From: an uncultured Shewanella sp.
GTDB taxonomy: Bacteria; Pseudomonadota; Gammaproteobacteria; Enterobacterales; Shewanellaceae
Direction: 5' to 3'
DNA: 41,644 nucleotides
NCBI RefSeq assembly: GCF_947497935.1
Contig: NZ_CANMIO010000026.1
Coordinates: 1-41,644 of the forward strand
Shown here: piece by piece, positions 1-9,309 of the stretch
Layout of the letters: each line of letters begins with the position of its first letter
Numbering within the stretch: the stretch's first letter is position 1
Made by a program: the position numbers and the translations under genes
Notes under the pieces: generated by a model
The model's database searches: none
Told to the model about the DNA's origin: nothing
Seen by the model: only the letters and a program-made list of their open reading frames with translations

Positions 1-20
1 AGGTTAATAGCATAAAACTA

Positions 21-255
21 GGGATGGCGACTGTTTTAGCTGAACAGCTCAGACATTGCCTACCATGTAATATGTGCTCGTGAAAACGGCGAAGGTTAAA
101 TTGCCTCTTCATTAGTGAGCCAAACTAGAAGCCCTGTTAATTCAGGGCTTTTTTATGCCTTTAATTTCACACTCATTCGCTACAAACTATTGGGATAAGG
201 CTGTAATAACTTAGCAGTACTGACATCGCTTACCGCGTAATTGCTCGTGAATACG
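21..255. repeat. Pair of diverged ~65 bp direct repeats
   Basis: Bases 21-87 and 192-254 align along most of their length. Shared blocks include GACATYGCYTACC and GCTCGTGAAWACG (Y and W mark the differences). Each copy is followed on the plus strand by a terminator-like hairpin (129-154 and 341-368). A short peptide can be read through both (around DIAYxVI), but both copies have a stop codon at the same place just upstream, so neither is an evident gene. They could be tandem non-coding RNA copies or decayed gene ends. The rest of 1-602 holds no gene I can support. Confidence 0.5.
129..154 (+). terminator. Rho-independent terminator
   Basis: Perfect 8 bp stem AAGCCCTG/CAGGGCTT with a 6-nt loop, followed by a run of six T. 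It ends whatever is transcribed from the left edge of the window or from the first repeat copy. Confidence 0.75.
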
Positions 256-340
256 CTGCACACTGAAAAACCCCTTAATATAATAAGTAGCCAATTTAAG
301 GTTTTTACTGTTTTCTGCCGGATAAAATCTAAGAAACTAG

Positions 341-368
341 AAAATGGGAGATAAGTCCCATTTTTTTT
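341..368 (+). terminator. Rho-independent terminator
   Basis: Perfect 9 bp stem AAAATGGGA/TCCCATTTT with a 6-nt loop and a T tract. It lies about 85 bases after the second copy of the upstream repeat and 235 bases before the lipoprotein gene, so it ends an upstream transcript. Confidence 0.65.
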
Positions 369-602
369 AAATGCAAATTACCTGCATAAAATCACCTACA
401 TAAAATAGGGATATTTGGTGCTTTTTTATATCTATCAACTACTAATATAAAACATAGCTTTTATATACAACTTTCATACCGAATACAAAATTTCAAACTA
501 CAGCAAACACAATAATCAGCAGTAAATAACACTAAAGCACCTTGTTGCAGCGTATTTTTCACATACGTATACTCCCGCTTCAATTTTTAAGCTGGAGGCG
601 CT

Positions 603-3602
603 ATGAAGTACCTAAATCTGTTGTTACTTCTTTTACTTACCGCATGTGGTGGGGGAGAGTCTGACTCAACAACTCCCCCACCGCAGAAACAATCTCACCC
701 AAAAATGAATATAGCTGATGTCAAACAAACGTTTGCACTGCAAGCTAGGATCACGCCAAGTATTGAAGGGAAACTAGGAACGATCAGTTACCAACTCGCT
801 GATAACGCTGCTGATGATGTTTTACAGATCTCATCAGACAAAGGCGACCTCATAATACTCAATGCTGGCACAACTGAGTTAATCGCTACAGATACTGGTA
901 ATGAACAATACCTCGCAGCGAGTACCCGCTTCAAGGTCACTATCGAAAAAGCCCCACGCCCTCCTCTCGTAACCAATGATCTCAGCCTTCTTTATCAAGA
1001 AGGTGCACGCCATCAAGCTAGTGTGAACGGAGCTATTGGCGAGCTAACATATGAACTTGGCGTAGATCAAAGCGATCAGGTGGTGCTTATTGAACCTGCT
1101 GGAGAATTTCTTATCTGGGGAAGTGGTAATGTCTCAGTCAATGTTACCGATAACGGCGGTCGCAACTACCAAGAAGACACTCAAAAATTCAATATTCACG
1201 TAGAAACAGCCCAAACTGAGTTTGCTCGCTTTGCCGATGTTATTGATAAACCATTCTTACTCGGCGCTAAGCTACTACCTGTATTCGATGGGACACCAAC
1301 AACCAGTATCAACTATGCATTAGCCGAGGGAGCCAATACCGATGTCGTACAGATAAACGAACTCAATGGCGAAATGCTAGTCATTGGCGCGGGCAATACC
1401 GAAATTGAAGTTTTACAGGATGCTCCAAATCACCATGAGCCAGTAACACCTCAACGCTTTAAAGTACAAATCAACAAAGCTAAAAACCTTGAACTACAAG
1501 CTGCAGATATCACCTCCCCTTTTAGTGCAGACATTCAAAAATCAATTAAGGTGACTGGCGCTAAGGGTCAGTTATCCTTTGCTGTATCAGCAACAGCTAA
1601 GCCTGATGTCATCAATATCATTGATGCTGAAAAAGGTATTTTCGATTTTGTTGCAGTAGGCAAAACACAAGTGACCATTAGTGACTCGGGTGACAAAAAC
1701 TACCTAGCTGAAAGCCTCTCTATTGATGTCGAAGTCACACGTATCAGCACAGATACTCTCGCTGGTTTAGATATCCACACGCGCTACCAAGACAATCAAA
1801 GCATTCAAGCGCAAGTCATCGGCGACCATGGCCAATTAGATTTCGCTTTAGCGGATAACAGTCCAACAGATGTTGTCACTATTGATGCTAGTACTGGCGT
1901 AATGACAGTATTAAAGCCTGGAAAGGTTGAAATTATTGTCACTGATAATGGTGGAGAGTTCTGGTCTAGCCAACAGCACAGCTTCTATGTCACGATCGAC
2001 AAGCAAACCAATAGCGATCTTATGCTAGCCAACACACAAGTCGACTACGCAGAAAATGGCGTTTTTATCCCTCAGGTGTTAAATAACAAAGGCAGTATGA
2101 GCTATAGCATCGATAATGGAGGTGATGGTGTTTTTGCTCAAGACCCTGATACTGGCATTATTACCATAGCGGGTGCAGGCCGAGGTTGGATAACCGCTAT
2201 CGATTCAGGGGATGAATTTTACCATAGCGTTACTGAACGGTTTTATGTCGATGTATCTCCTCTATATGGCACTCTAAAGATTACATCAGTCCGTGTTCCA
2301 TATTCAGCAGAAAGAACATTAGACATACCGATTTCAGGCAGTATAGGTCAACTGGAATGGCAGCTAAAGCACGGACAAAGTGACGTTGTTTCGATAGATG
2401 AGGCCGCACGAACCTTCACAATTCATAATGCTGGTGCCGCTACTTTCATTGTTACAGACCTAGGGGATGCTGGTCATGTTCCTCAGAAGGCCGAATTCAA
2501 TGTACTCATTGATAAAGCCCCAGAAAACACAGAACTCACCCTTTCAACTTCTTTAATAAGTACAACATTTGACATCGGCAAAACGCTCTCTGCTCCAACG
2601 TTATCAGAGCAGGGTGTTGACAGTGAAATAAGCTATTATAGCGCCAGCAATAACAGCCACATTGTCAGTATAGATCCAACAAGTGGCTTACTTTCTATTA
2701 ATGGAGCAGGCCTTGCCAAGGTCAGCGTTATTGAGCAAAGCCGAAACTTCGAGCGTACTACGCGCCAGTTCAATGTAAACATTGAAAAAGCAAAGCACCC
2801 AGGCCTCGAGTTAGAAAGTAATATCTTGCACTCAGTTTTTTATCCAGACCGTATCATTAAATCTCCTACTGCAACGAACCAATTGGGTAAATTGAGCTTT
2901 AAGTTTGAATCAGTTGTCGCCCCCGAGTTTGCCGAATTAGCTTCTAACGGAGAGGTCACGGTACACACCTATCCTAAAGAAGAAGAAAATGACTACTTTG
3001 GAGTCATTATCACTGATGATGGCGGACAGAATTACCATGCTGGATCAGCCAGCTATAAACTGTTTATCTCAAAAGCGGAAGCTGGGCTAGGTGAAGAAGC
3101 GATCATCAACTTTGATGGCATGGATAAGCAAATAGTCTCGCCGATTTCTATCCCTGCCAATGAGGTTTCTTATTTCTCTGCTTTTGGTGGCAGAGGCGAA
3201 TTAACAAATCACAGCGCTGACGAACAGAGTAGCGGTTACTCAACAATGATAGTCCAAGTGTGCAAGGCACCTATCGACAATAATGACTGTACACTTGTGA
3301 CCTTAAGACTACAAAAAACCAGTCATTGCGGCGATGGAAGCCAAATCGGTTATCCCATTACTTCCAATAGTATCTATACCTGTCCAGGCCTCACTCAACC
3401 CGTAAGCTCAGAGGTGACTGTAAGTCTCAACCCAAATGACCCTTTTAACGCATGGTTTACTGAGCCAGGAAGATACCAGACTCGCGATGCTATCGTACTG
3501 GTGCACTTTGCTAAGCCTTATCGCAGCGGTGGTGTTGTCGAGTTTGGCGATATTCAGTCACAAACTTGGTGGCTAATCAACCTTGATTTAACCAACAATT
3601 AG
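603..3602 (+). CDS. Large lipoprotein with about nine tandem Ig/cadherin-like repeats
   Basis: The 999-residue product starts with a short lipoprotein signal and lipobox (LLLLTAC-GGG), so it is probably lipidated on Cys15 and anchored in the outer membrane. A good ribosome site (GGAGG, 6 bases before ATG) fixes the start. From about residue 40 to 830 roughly nine repeats of 80-95 residues follow. Each has a G-x-L-x-[FYW] strand near its start, a D-V-V-x-I-D turn, a 'GxGxxxI' strand, a 'TDxGDxxY' loop and an FxVxI-x-KA end. This pattern resembles bacterial Ig-like (Big_2) or cadherin-like stalk domains. The last ~160 residues differ, carry several Cys, and could be a ligand-binding or cap domain. 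Its monocistronic layout with its own terminator suggests an independently expressed surface stalk or adhesin. The binding partner is unknown, and the family assignment rests on repeat pattern only. Confidence 0.8.
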   Translation: MKYLNLLLLLLLTACGGGESDSTTPPPQKQSHPKMNIADVKQTFALQARITPSIEGKLGTISYQLADNAADDVLQISSDKGDLIILNAGTTELIATDTGNEQYLAASTRFKVTIEKAPRPPLVTNDLSLLYQEGARHQASVNGAIGELTYELGVDQSDQVVLIEPAGEFLIWGSGNVSVNVTDNGGRNYQEDTQKFNIHVETAQTEFARFADVIDKPFLLGAKLLPVFDGTPTTSINYALAEGANTDVVQINELNGEMLVIGAGNTEIEVLQDAPNHHEPVTPQRFKVQINKAKNLELQAADITSPFSADIQKSIKVTGAKGQLSFAVSATAKPDVINIIDAEKGIFDFVAVGKTQVTISDSGDKNYLAESLSIDVEVTRISTDTLAGLDIHTRYQDNQSIQAQVIGDHGQLDFALADNSPTDVVTIDASTGVMTVLKPGKVEIIVTDNGGEFWSSQQHSFYVTIDKQTNSDLMLANTQVDYAENGVFIPQVLNNKGSMSYSIDNGGDGVFAQDPDTGIITIAGAGRGWITAIDSGDEFYHSVTERFYVDVSPLYGTLKITSVRVPYSAERTLDIPISGSIGQLEWQLKHGQSDVVSIDEAARTFTIHNAGAATFIVTDLGDAGHVPQKAEFNVLIDKAPENTELTLSTSLISTTFDIGKTLSAPTLSEQGVDSEISYYSASNNSHIVSIDPTSGLLSINGAGLAKVSVIEQSRNFERTTRQFNVNIEKAKHPGLELESNILHSVFYPDRIIKSPTATNQLGKLSFKFESVVAPEFAELASNGEVTVHTYPKEEENDYFGVIITDDGGQNYHAGSASYKLFISKAEAGLGEEAIINFDGMDKQIVSPISIPANEVSYFSAFGGRGELTNHSADEQSSGYSTMIVQVCKAPIDNNDCTLVTLRLQKTSHCGDGSQIGYPITSNSIYTCPGLTQPVSSEVTVSLNPNDPFNAWFTEPGRYQTRDAIVLVHFAKPYRSGGVVEFGDIQSQTWWLINLDLTNN

Positions 3603-3611
3603 TTCATAGAT

Positions 3612-3637
3612 AAGCCCGGTTTATACCGGGCTTTTAT
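3612..3637 (+). terminator. Terminator of the lipoprotein gene
   Basis: Perfect 9 bp stem AAGCCCGGT/ACCGGGCTT with a 4-nt loop, followed by TTATT, ten bases after the stop codon. Confidence 0.85.
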
Positions 3638-3834
3638 TGTCTATCCTAGTTGTTTCAACCCACACCAATATATTTGCTAACACCAAGCAATCAATATTTT
3701 TGTGATCTAAGTAGCACAAATTCGTAATTTGGAAGCGCATTCTAGGCACATCAGCAATTAAGCTCATACATATCTAAGTGAGTGATATGCGCTAACACAT
3801 TTCAAATATTTAAACTTTTTATCGGGGATTAACT

Positions 3835-4053
3835 ATGAAATATTCAGTAAGCGATCTTATCTATCAAGGCGAAACATCAGGCGTGCATAACTGGGACACA
3901 CTCGCTGGCTCATCTTTTTACTGGCACCCTGACTGGTTGCATATCGCAGAAGATATGACGGGGCATAACGCAACTGCACATATTGAACCAACGGCAGACA
4001 AAGCAACCAAAGCTGAAGCCGCTGAAACTATTGTAAAACATCTCAATAAGTAG
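3835..4053 (+). CDS. Small hypothetical protein (72 aa)
   Basis: I do not recognise this protein. It is 72 residues, soluble-looking, with no signal peptide or membrane segment. The first half is aromatic (Y, W, H; 'FYWHPDWLH'). The second half is Ala/Thr/Lys-rich and probably helical. The start is supported by GGGGA about 8 bases upstream of ATG and a clean 180-base leader after the preceding terminator, which suggests its own promoter. It stands alone, convergent with the short-chain dehydrogenase gene 26 bases away. It is probably real because of the ribosome site and isolated position, but no function can be given. Confidence 0.6.
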   Translation: MKYSVSDLIYQGETSGVHNWDTLAGSSFYWHPDWLHIAEDMTGHNATAHIEPTADKATKAEAAETIVKHLNK

Positions 4054-4079
4054 CCTCAAAGCTGTTAGTCGAAATTGAA

Positions 4080-4883
4080 TTAACGGCCTGTCGCTATTGC
4101 TCTGCGGGCTATTTTATCAATCAGCCCCGGGGCGATAATTTTAAAGAAGCGGCCAATCCGCCCTCTTAATGAGGTAATGAGTAGCCGCTTTCTGCTTGCG
4201 ATAGCGGGCAGCATCATCTGCGCACAAGCCTCTGCCGTCATGATCTTACTTTCCTGCATTGGCGTCTCCCCTAGTGGCTTGCCTTGAGCATCTAATGCAC
4301 GCTTATGGGTCTGAGTGACCACGAAGTCAGGGCAAATCACAGTTACCGCCACATTGTTATCACTGAGTTCGATACGCAGCGAGTCAAAGAAGCCTATTAC
4401 CGCATGCTTAGAGGCGGCATATCCCGAACGTGCGGGTACGCCAGTCATGCCAGTGATGGAAGCAACGGCAACAATTTGACCTTGGGTTTGTTTAAGATGA
4501 GGAATGGCGGCATGAGTAAGATAGACTGGGCCTAGATAGTTCACCTGCATGATCTGCGATAAAACACTTAAGTCTTCAAGCTCATCGAAACGCGACCACA
4601 TGGTCATGCCAGCATTGTTAACCAAGATATCTAACTTTCCAAATTGACTCACGCAGGCCTGAACTAAGCCTTCACACTCGGTTTGCTTAGAGACATCGGC
4701 AACATGAACCAAGGGAGTACCGCCAAGTTCTGCCAACTCTTTAGCTAAAGATTCCAGTCGTTCAAGGTTACGAGCACTGATCACTAGCTTGCATCCATGT
4801 GGAGCAAGCGCCAGCGCTAAAGCTCGCCCTATACCTTCGGATGCACCGGTAATGATAATCACTTTGTCTTTAAAGGTTTGCAT
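4080..4883 (-). CDS. Short-chain dehydrogenase/reductase (SDR)
   Basis: The 267-residue product is a classical SDR. It has the N-terminal nucleotide-binding motif TGASEGIG (residues ~12-19), the NNAG motif after the fourth strand, a catalytic Ser in 'VASITGMTG' and the YxxxK pair in 'YAASKHA'. The C-terminus is basic and partly hydrophobic (from about residue 235), as in SDRs that attach to membranes and act on lipid-like substrates; this last point is inference. The substrate is not predictable from sequence. It lies 105 bases downstream of the GGDEF/EAL gene on the same strand and could be co-transcribed with it, although that spacing also allows its own promoter. It converges with the 72-aa gene. 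Confidence 0.85.
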   Translation of the reverse strand: MQTFKDKVIIITGASEGIGRALALALAPHGCKLVISARNLERLESLAKELAELGGTPLVHVADVSKQTECEGLVQACVSQFGKLDILVNNAGMTMWSRFDELEDLSVLSQIMQVNYLGPVYLTHAAIPHLKQTQGQIVAVASITGMTGVPARSGYAASKHAVIGFFDSLRIELSDNNVAVTVICPDFVVTQTHKRALDAQGKPLGETPMQESKIMTAEACAQMMLPAIASRKRLLITSLRGRIGRFFKIIAPGLIDKIARRAIATGR

Positions 4884-4988
4884 ATATGGCCTAACTATCG
4901 AAAATCGTTACTATGTTTAGCCTCTAAAGCTCACACATAACAATCAAGATCGCAAATAGCTCCTTAATAAGCACGAGAGCGATAAAAG

Positions 4989-7562
4989 TTAGGCCATCTG
5001 TTTCTCTGGAGTCGAGACGCTTTGATAGGAGTCTAAAGGCTGTGGTCTGCCAATACCGTAGCCCTGAGCATAGTTAATACCAATCACCTCGAGTTTGTCG
5101 ATAATCTCTTGGTTTTCGACAAACTCAGCCACAGTCTCAATGCCCATTACCCGGCAGACATCGTTGACCGATTTAACGATGGCGTAGTCTTTGGCATTAT
5201 GCACTAAATTCTTAACGAAACAGCCATCAATCTTGACGTAATCGACCGGCATCTCTTTGAGATAACCATAAGATGCGAACCCGCTACCAAAGTCATCCAA
5301 TGCAAAGGCAAAGCCGCGTTTTCGTAAGTCTAATAGCATCTTCATCGCCCGACTGCGATTCTGAATGGCACTGGTTTCGGTGATCTCAAAGCAGATACAG
5401 TTACTTGGCACACCAAAGCGCTTTTGTTGGTTCAAGATAAAGTCGACCATGCCCTCTGCGCCAAGACTATTACCCGATAAATTAATCGATAGGCAATGGT
5501 CATCCCACAGTTCCTCATTTAAAGACAGCCATAGGAAGGTCTTTCTAATGACCTCTTTATCGACATCAACGATAAGTTTAAAACGCTCAGCTGCCGCAAT
5601 AAACTGTGCCGGAGGCAAAATTCGACCTCCTGGTTCTTGGATCCTAAGCAAGATTTCAAGTCGCTGCCTATGGCTATGAGAAGAAAGACACTTTATCTTT
5701 TGATAGTAAAGAATTAGCTCATTGTGCTCAATCGCCTGCACAATTCTAACAGCCCACTTGGGCGCATTGCGTTGATAGCTTAAATCGATATCGCGGCCAT
5801 CATAGAAGTGCACCTGATTACTGCCTTTACGCTTGGCTGCATGACAGGCAATGTCGGCATCTTTGAGTAGCCCGAGTAGATCAGTGTCTTTATTAAAGCG
5901 TGATAATGCTACCCCAACGCTTACACCAACACGATAGCAAGTGTCGTTATGCGTTACCGTTTGGCTGCCCACACCAGCAATGATCTTCTTAAGTAACTTA
6001 GCAACGGCTAGGGCAGAGCTATCTTTAATGATCAAACCAAATTCATCGCCTCCTATACGGCCCAATAGCATATTATCCGATAAGCAAGATTCAATCGCTC
6101 TGGCCACCTTGTTAAGCATCTTATCGCCTATAGTGTGGCCACTGGAGTCATTGATAAGTTTGAACTGCTCGAGATCTAGATACACTACCGCTAAAGATTG
6201 GGATGATTGAGCATACTCAACAAATCGCTCTTCAAAAGTAGCCCTTTTCAGTAGGCCTGTAACGGGATCTAAGTAGGTTTGCCGCTGCAGTTGGCGTTTT
6301 AACAAGGCTTCTTGAGTCGAGTCTTTTAATACCAGCACAACACCAATGATCTCCCCTGCGTGGTTAGAGAAGTGGGCCAAACTGCCACTCATTAACTTGG
6401 GCGTGTCGTAATTAAGACGCAAGAGTATGGAATCAACATTTTGCGATTCGCTATGCATAAAGGCGTTAACCTTATCGCTTAAATTTTGGTTACCCGGTAA
6501 TAGCTCATGAATCTTCTTACCTTGCGCTTCTGCGTTGCCCAGCTTCAATAGGCGCTCAGCATAGGGGTTGATATAACTCACTCCACAATCCATGTCAGTC
6601 AAGATCACCGCTTCTGCAATAGATCCCAAGGTGACTTGAGATTGATTCTCCTGTCGATAAAGGTTCTCTAGTAGGTGATTAATACTCTTAGTGACCCGGC
6701 CAAACTCATTTGTTCCAGTTCTGTTTAGGTCAGCTCCGCTGATGTAGGGACGGCCTTTTAAGCTAAGATCTAAGCTCCCTACTTGCTCGGAAAGTCGATT
6801 CAAAGGCCTAAACACTGCATTTCTTAGCCAGATAAATACCACTAACTGTAATGCAATCACTAGCCCCAACCCGCCTAGCGTTAGTAAGCTGTATTGCCAC
6901 GCCATGCGCGAGAAGAATTGATTGGAGAACGCAATAGAGAGGTGCGCCTGCTCTTGATTAAACAGCGCAGGAATAGCTAATTGAGCGGTTACAGTATCGC
7001 CTGTTAACACGAGTCCTGGCTTCGCACTTCCAGCTGCAACTTTTATCTGGGTAGCAAAATCGACAAAACCTAAGGTCGCAAGATAATCATCTGTGAGCCG
7101 GCTCATACTCACTAACCGTTCAGGCTCGGCAACCTTAGCCTGAATACTGATGAAATAACCTAAGGCCGATACCTTGTCAAAGTATACCCCAACCTTTGCC
7201 TGCTCACTTGCAAGTAACGCTATGGGCAACTGCGGCACCATAGATTGTTGTTTATTGATAGGTTCGAGTTGACCACCTTTAATTTGCAGCACATGAGTGC
7301 CGCCAAATAATGCAGTTTCAGCTAATACTGAGCTGGGGGTTCCTTCTTGATTATTTTTGGGAAAATTATCAAGCTGAAGCTGAAAACGTTCGAGGTCACG
7401 GTTTACTTGAGACTGAATACTCTCCAGTTCTTTCTCAATAACAAAACTACGTATAGCGTCAACTTCGCTGTGTAACCAAGTCACTCCTGCTAAGCAGGCT
7501 GCGGCTATGAGGGGGATACAGATCCCAAATATTACTAAGACAACTTTCTTGCCAATTTGCAT
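4989..7562 (-). CDS. Membrane GGDEF/EAL c-di-GMP turnover protein (HAMP-PAS-GGDEF-EAL)
   Basis: The 857-residue protein has an N-terminal membrane segment (residues ~7-29), a ~195-residue periplasmic sensor region, a second membrane segment near residue 232, a HAMP-like linker, a PAS domain (~310-420), GGDEF (motif near 505) and EAL (motif near 636). The GGDEF motif is intact (RIGGDEFG), but the RxxD inhibitory site just upstream is not recognisable. The EAL domain reads EILLR instead of EALLR, yet keeps the catalytic set: NLSGN, EITET, DDFGSG, the KID lysine and VAEFVE. Phosphodiesterase activity is therefore likely and cyclase activity possible. Overall layout resembles the LapD/CsrD-like membrane group, but it is not called either. 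The signal sensed by the periplasmic part is unknown. The downstream SDR is on the same strand. Confidence 0.88.
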   Translation of the reverse strand: MQIGKKVVLVIFGICIPLIAAACLAGVTWLHSEVDAIRSFVIEKELESIQSQVNRDLERFQLQLDNFPKNNQEGTPSSVLAETALFGGTHVLQIKGGQLEPINKQQSMVPQLPIALLASEQAKVGVYFDKVSALGYFISIQAKVAEPERLVSMSRLTDDYLATLGFVDFATQIKVAAGSAKPGLVLTGDTVTAQLAIPALFNQEQAHLSIAFSNQFFSRMAWQYSLLTLGGLGLVIALQLVVFIWLRNAVFRPLNRLSEQVGSLDLSLKGRPYISGADLNRTGTNEFGRVTKSINHLLENLYRQENQSQVTLGSIAEAVILTDMDCGVSYINPYAERLLKLGNAEAQGKKIHELLPGNQNLSDKVNAFMHSESQNVDSILLRLNYDTPKLMSGSLAHFSNHAGEIIGVVLVLKDSTQEALLKRQLQRQTYLDPVTGLLKRATFEERFVEYAQSSQSLAVVYLDLEQFKLINDSSGHTIGDKMLNKVARAIESCLSDNMLLGRIGGDEFGLIIKDSSALAVAKLLKKIIAGVGSQTVTHNDTCYRVGVSVGVALSRFNKDTDLLGLLKDADIACHAAKRKGSNQVHFYDGRDIDLSYQRNAPKWAVRIVQAIEHNELILYYQKIKCLSSHSHRQRLEILLRIQEPGGRILPPAQFIAAAERFKLIVDVDKEVIRKTFLWLSLNEELWDDHCLSINLSGNSLGAEGMVDFILNQQKRFGVPSNCICFEITETSAIQNRSRAMKMLLDLRKRGFAFALDDFGSGFASYGYLKEMPVDYVKIDGCFVKNLVHNAKDYAIVKSVNDVCRVMGIETVAEFVENQEIIDKLEVIGINYAQGYGIGRPQPLDSYQSVSTPEKQMA

Positions 7563-7787
7563 CTAAGGACAACTTCTCTAATTCAAAACCCGCCAGTCAC
7601 TCTGGCTACTACTTGGTTTGTGTGAGCAAATTACCCCATTTCCACCACAGTTAACACCGCGATGTGTAACGGTCGTTGATAAAAACATCAACCAACTCAT
7701 AATCGATATTTAATCTCATCTTTTATTGAAAATAATCGTCAACTGGCCAATCAAATTTGCTCAGGGTTACATTCAGTCAGCCCGTAA

Positions 7788-7843
7788 GACTAAGCACTAA
7801 ACTCTCCCTGAGCGATCAATTCTTTATACTGATTAGTGTTCAA
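7788..7843 (+). repeat. Degenerate end fragment of the MITE-like element at 10235-10503
   Basis: This stretch aligns with the right end of the larger palindromic element downstream of acnB. Both share CTAAACTCTCnCTGAGCGA, then CTTTATACT and a diverged ATTGGTATT end. It lies in the 382-base gap between hemE and the GGDEF/EAL gene. A second short piece (TATACCAAC at 7903) recalls the element's outer end. The remainder of the gap holds no gene. Confidence 0.6.
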
Positions 7844-7875
7844 TAAAGGGAAATATTAAGTAAAGCAGAAACAAT

Positions 7876-7900
7876 AAAGGCCCAGTAAACTGAGCCCTTA
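7876..7900 (-). terminator. Terminator of hemE
   Basis: On the minus strand, GGCTCAG pairs with CTGGGCC (one G-U pair) around a 4-nt loop, followed by TTTATT. It begins 45 bases after the hemE stop codon. Confidence 0.65.
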
Positions 7901-7944
7901 TTTATACCAACCGATGGTCAATCATTCGCTGTTAAGCGAGCTAA

Positions 7945-9009
7945 TTACTTGTGGTACTTAGCCGATAACTCATGTACAGAGTTAATGAATGAGCCAGCGC
8001 GCTCTGGATCAACGTGCTGGTGAATACCATGGCCCAAGTTAAATACGTGACCCGTTCCTTCACCGTAAGAAGAAAGAATTTGATCCACTTCTTGGTGAAT
8101 TCGCTCTGGTGTACCGTAAAGTACTGATGGGTCCATGTTGCCTTGTAGCGCAACTTTATGACCTACACGGCGACGTGCATCACCGATATCAACAGTCCAG
8201 TCTAGACCTAGTGCGTCACAACCAGTTTCAGCCATAGACTCAAGCCATAGTCCGCCACCTTTAGTGAACAGAGTAACTGGTACTTGGCGACCGTCTGCAT
8301 GGCGAGTTAGGCCATCAACGATTTTCTGCATGTAACGTAATGAGAACTCACGGTATGCGTGGTGAGAAAGCGCGCCACCCCATGAATCGAAAATCATCAG
8401 AGACTGTGCACCGTTAGCAACCTGAGCGTTCAGGTATAGGGTCACTGAGTCAGCGAGCTTATCTAGCAGCATGTGCAAAGTAGCTGGCTCTTCATAAGCC
8501 ATCTTCTTAATCTTTTCGAATGCCTTGCTAGAACCACCCTCAACCATGTAAGTCGCTAGTGTCCAAGGTGAACCAGAGAAACCGATTAATGGCACTTCAC
8601 CTTTAAGCTCACGACGAATGGTGCTTACCGCACGCATTACATAACCAAGCTCATCTTCAGGATCTGGGATGCAAAGCTTCTTAATTGAATCGATTGTATC
8701 TGTTGGACGTTCGAAACGTGGACCTTCACCAGCTTCAAAGTACAGACCTAAACCCATTGCATCAGGAACAGTAAGAATGTCTGAGAACAAGATAGCTGCG
8801 TCTAAGTCGTAACGACGTAGTGGCTGTAAGGTAACTTCACAAGCTAAATCTTGGTTCTTACAAAGAGACATGAAGTCGCCAGCTTCTGCGCGGGTTGCTT
8901 TATATTCTGGAAGATAACGGCCAGCTTGACGCATCATCCAGACAGGAGTTCTATCGACAGGCTGTTTTAATAACGCACGTAAATAACGATCATTCTTTAA
9001 TTCTGCCAT
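7945..9009 (-). CDS. hemE: Uroporphyrinogen decarboxylase
   Basis: HemE removes four acetate carboxyls from uroporphyrinogen III to give coproporphyrinogen III in cytosolic haem synthesis. The 354-residue product has the usual length and signatures: RTPVWMMRQAGRYLPEY (N-terminal substrate loop), the DAAILFSDI segment containing the essential Asp, GFSGSPWTLATYM, and a C-terminal LQGNMDP and GHGI. The start ATG at 9009 matches the family N-terminus (MAELKNDRYLRALL). It is divergent from rsd, as in enterobacterial maps where rsd and hemE are close neighbours, and has its own terminator. No tetrapyrrole-responsive site is visible. Identification is secure. Confidence 0.97.
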   Translation of the reverse strand: MAELKNDRYLRALLKQPVDRTPVWMMRQAGRYLPEYKATRAEAGDFMSLCKNQDLACEVTLQPLRRYDLDAAILFSDILTVPDAMGLGLYFEAGEGPRFERPTDTIDSIKKLCIPDPEDELGYVMRAVSTIRRELKGEVPLIGFSGSPWTLATYMVEGGSSKAFEKIKKMAYEEPATLHMLLDKLADSVTLYLNAQVANGAQSLMIFDSWGGALSHHAYREFSLRYMQKIVDGLTRHADGRQVPVTLFTKGGGLWLESMAETGCDALGLDWTVDIGDARRRVGHKVALQGNMDPSVLYGTPERIHQEVDQILSSYGEGTGHVFNLGHGIHQHVDPERAGSFINSVHELSAKYHK

Positions 9010-9274
9010 TTGGCTTGATTCCTAAACTTATAGTGATATCCGCTTGGGGCAGTAGTTTAGCATTTACGTTAATAAAGTAACCTCCATAGGTAAAATAATG
9101 TGACAAGTAACGCGACAAATTCCGCCAATTCTGAGGTAGTTAACATTATTAGCTTGTTTCACTACGAGAATTTCAGGCTACTAAGCGCAGTTCACAGCTT
9201 TCACTAAAAACGTGAAATAGGTTCATAAGCGAGCTTAACCTAAGCTGTATGACTCTCAATGTTACAGAAAAAAG

Positions 9275-9303
9275 TTGCACCTCGTTGTTAGCTTTGGTAT
9301 AAA
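9275..9303 (+). promoter_or_regulatory. Strong sigma-70-type promoter for a small RNA
   Basis: The -35 box TTGCAC (9275-9280) and -10 box TATAAA (9298-9303) are separated by exactly 17 bases. The predicted transcription start lies near 9310. No open reading frame follows; a strong terminator begins about 57 bases downstream. Confidence 0.7.
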
Positions 9304-9309
9304 AAGTCT

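Noticed and set aside
3700..3722. CRP site before the 72-aa gene
   Set aside because: The two halves TGTG and CACA are separated by ten bases instead of eight, so the spacing does not fit the consensus.
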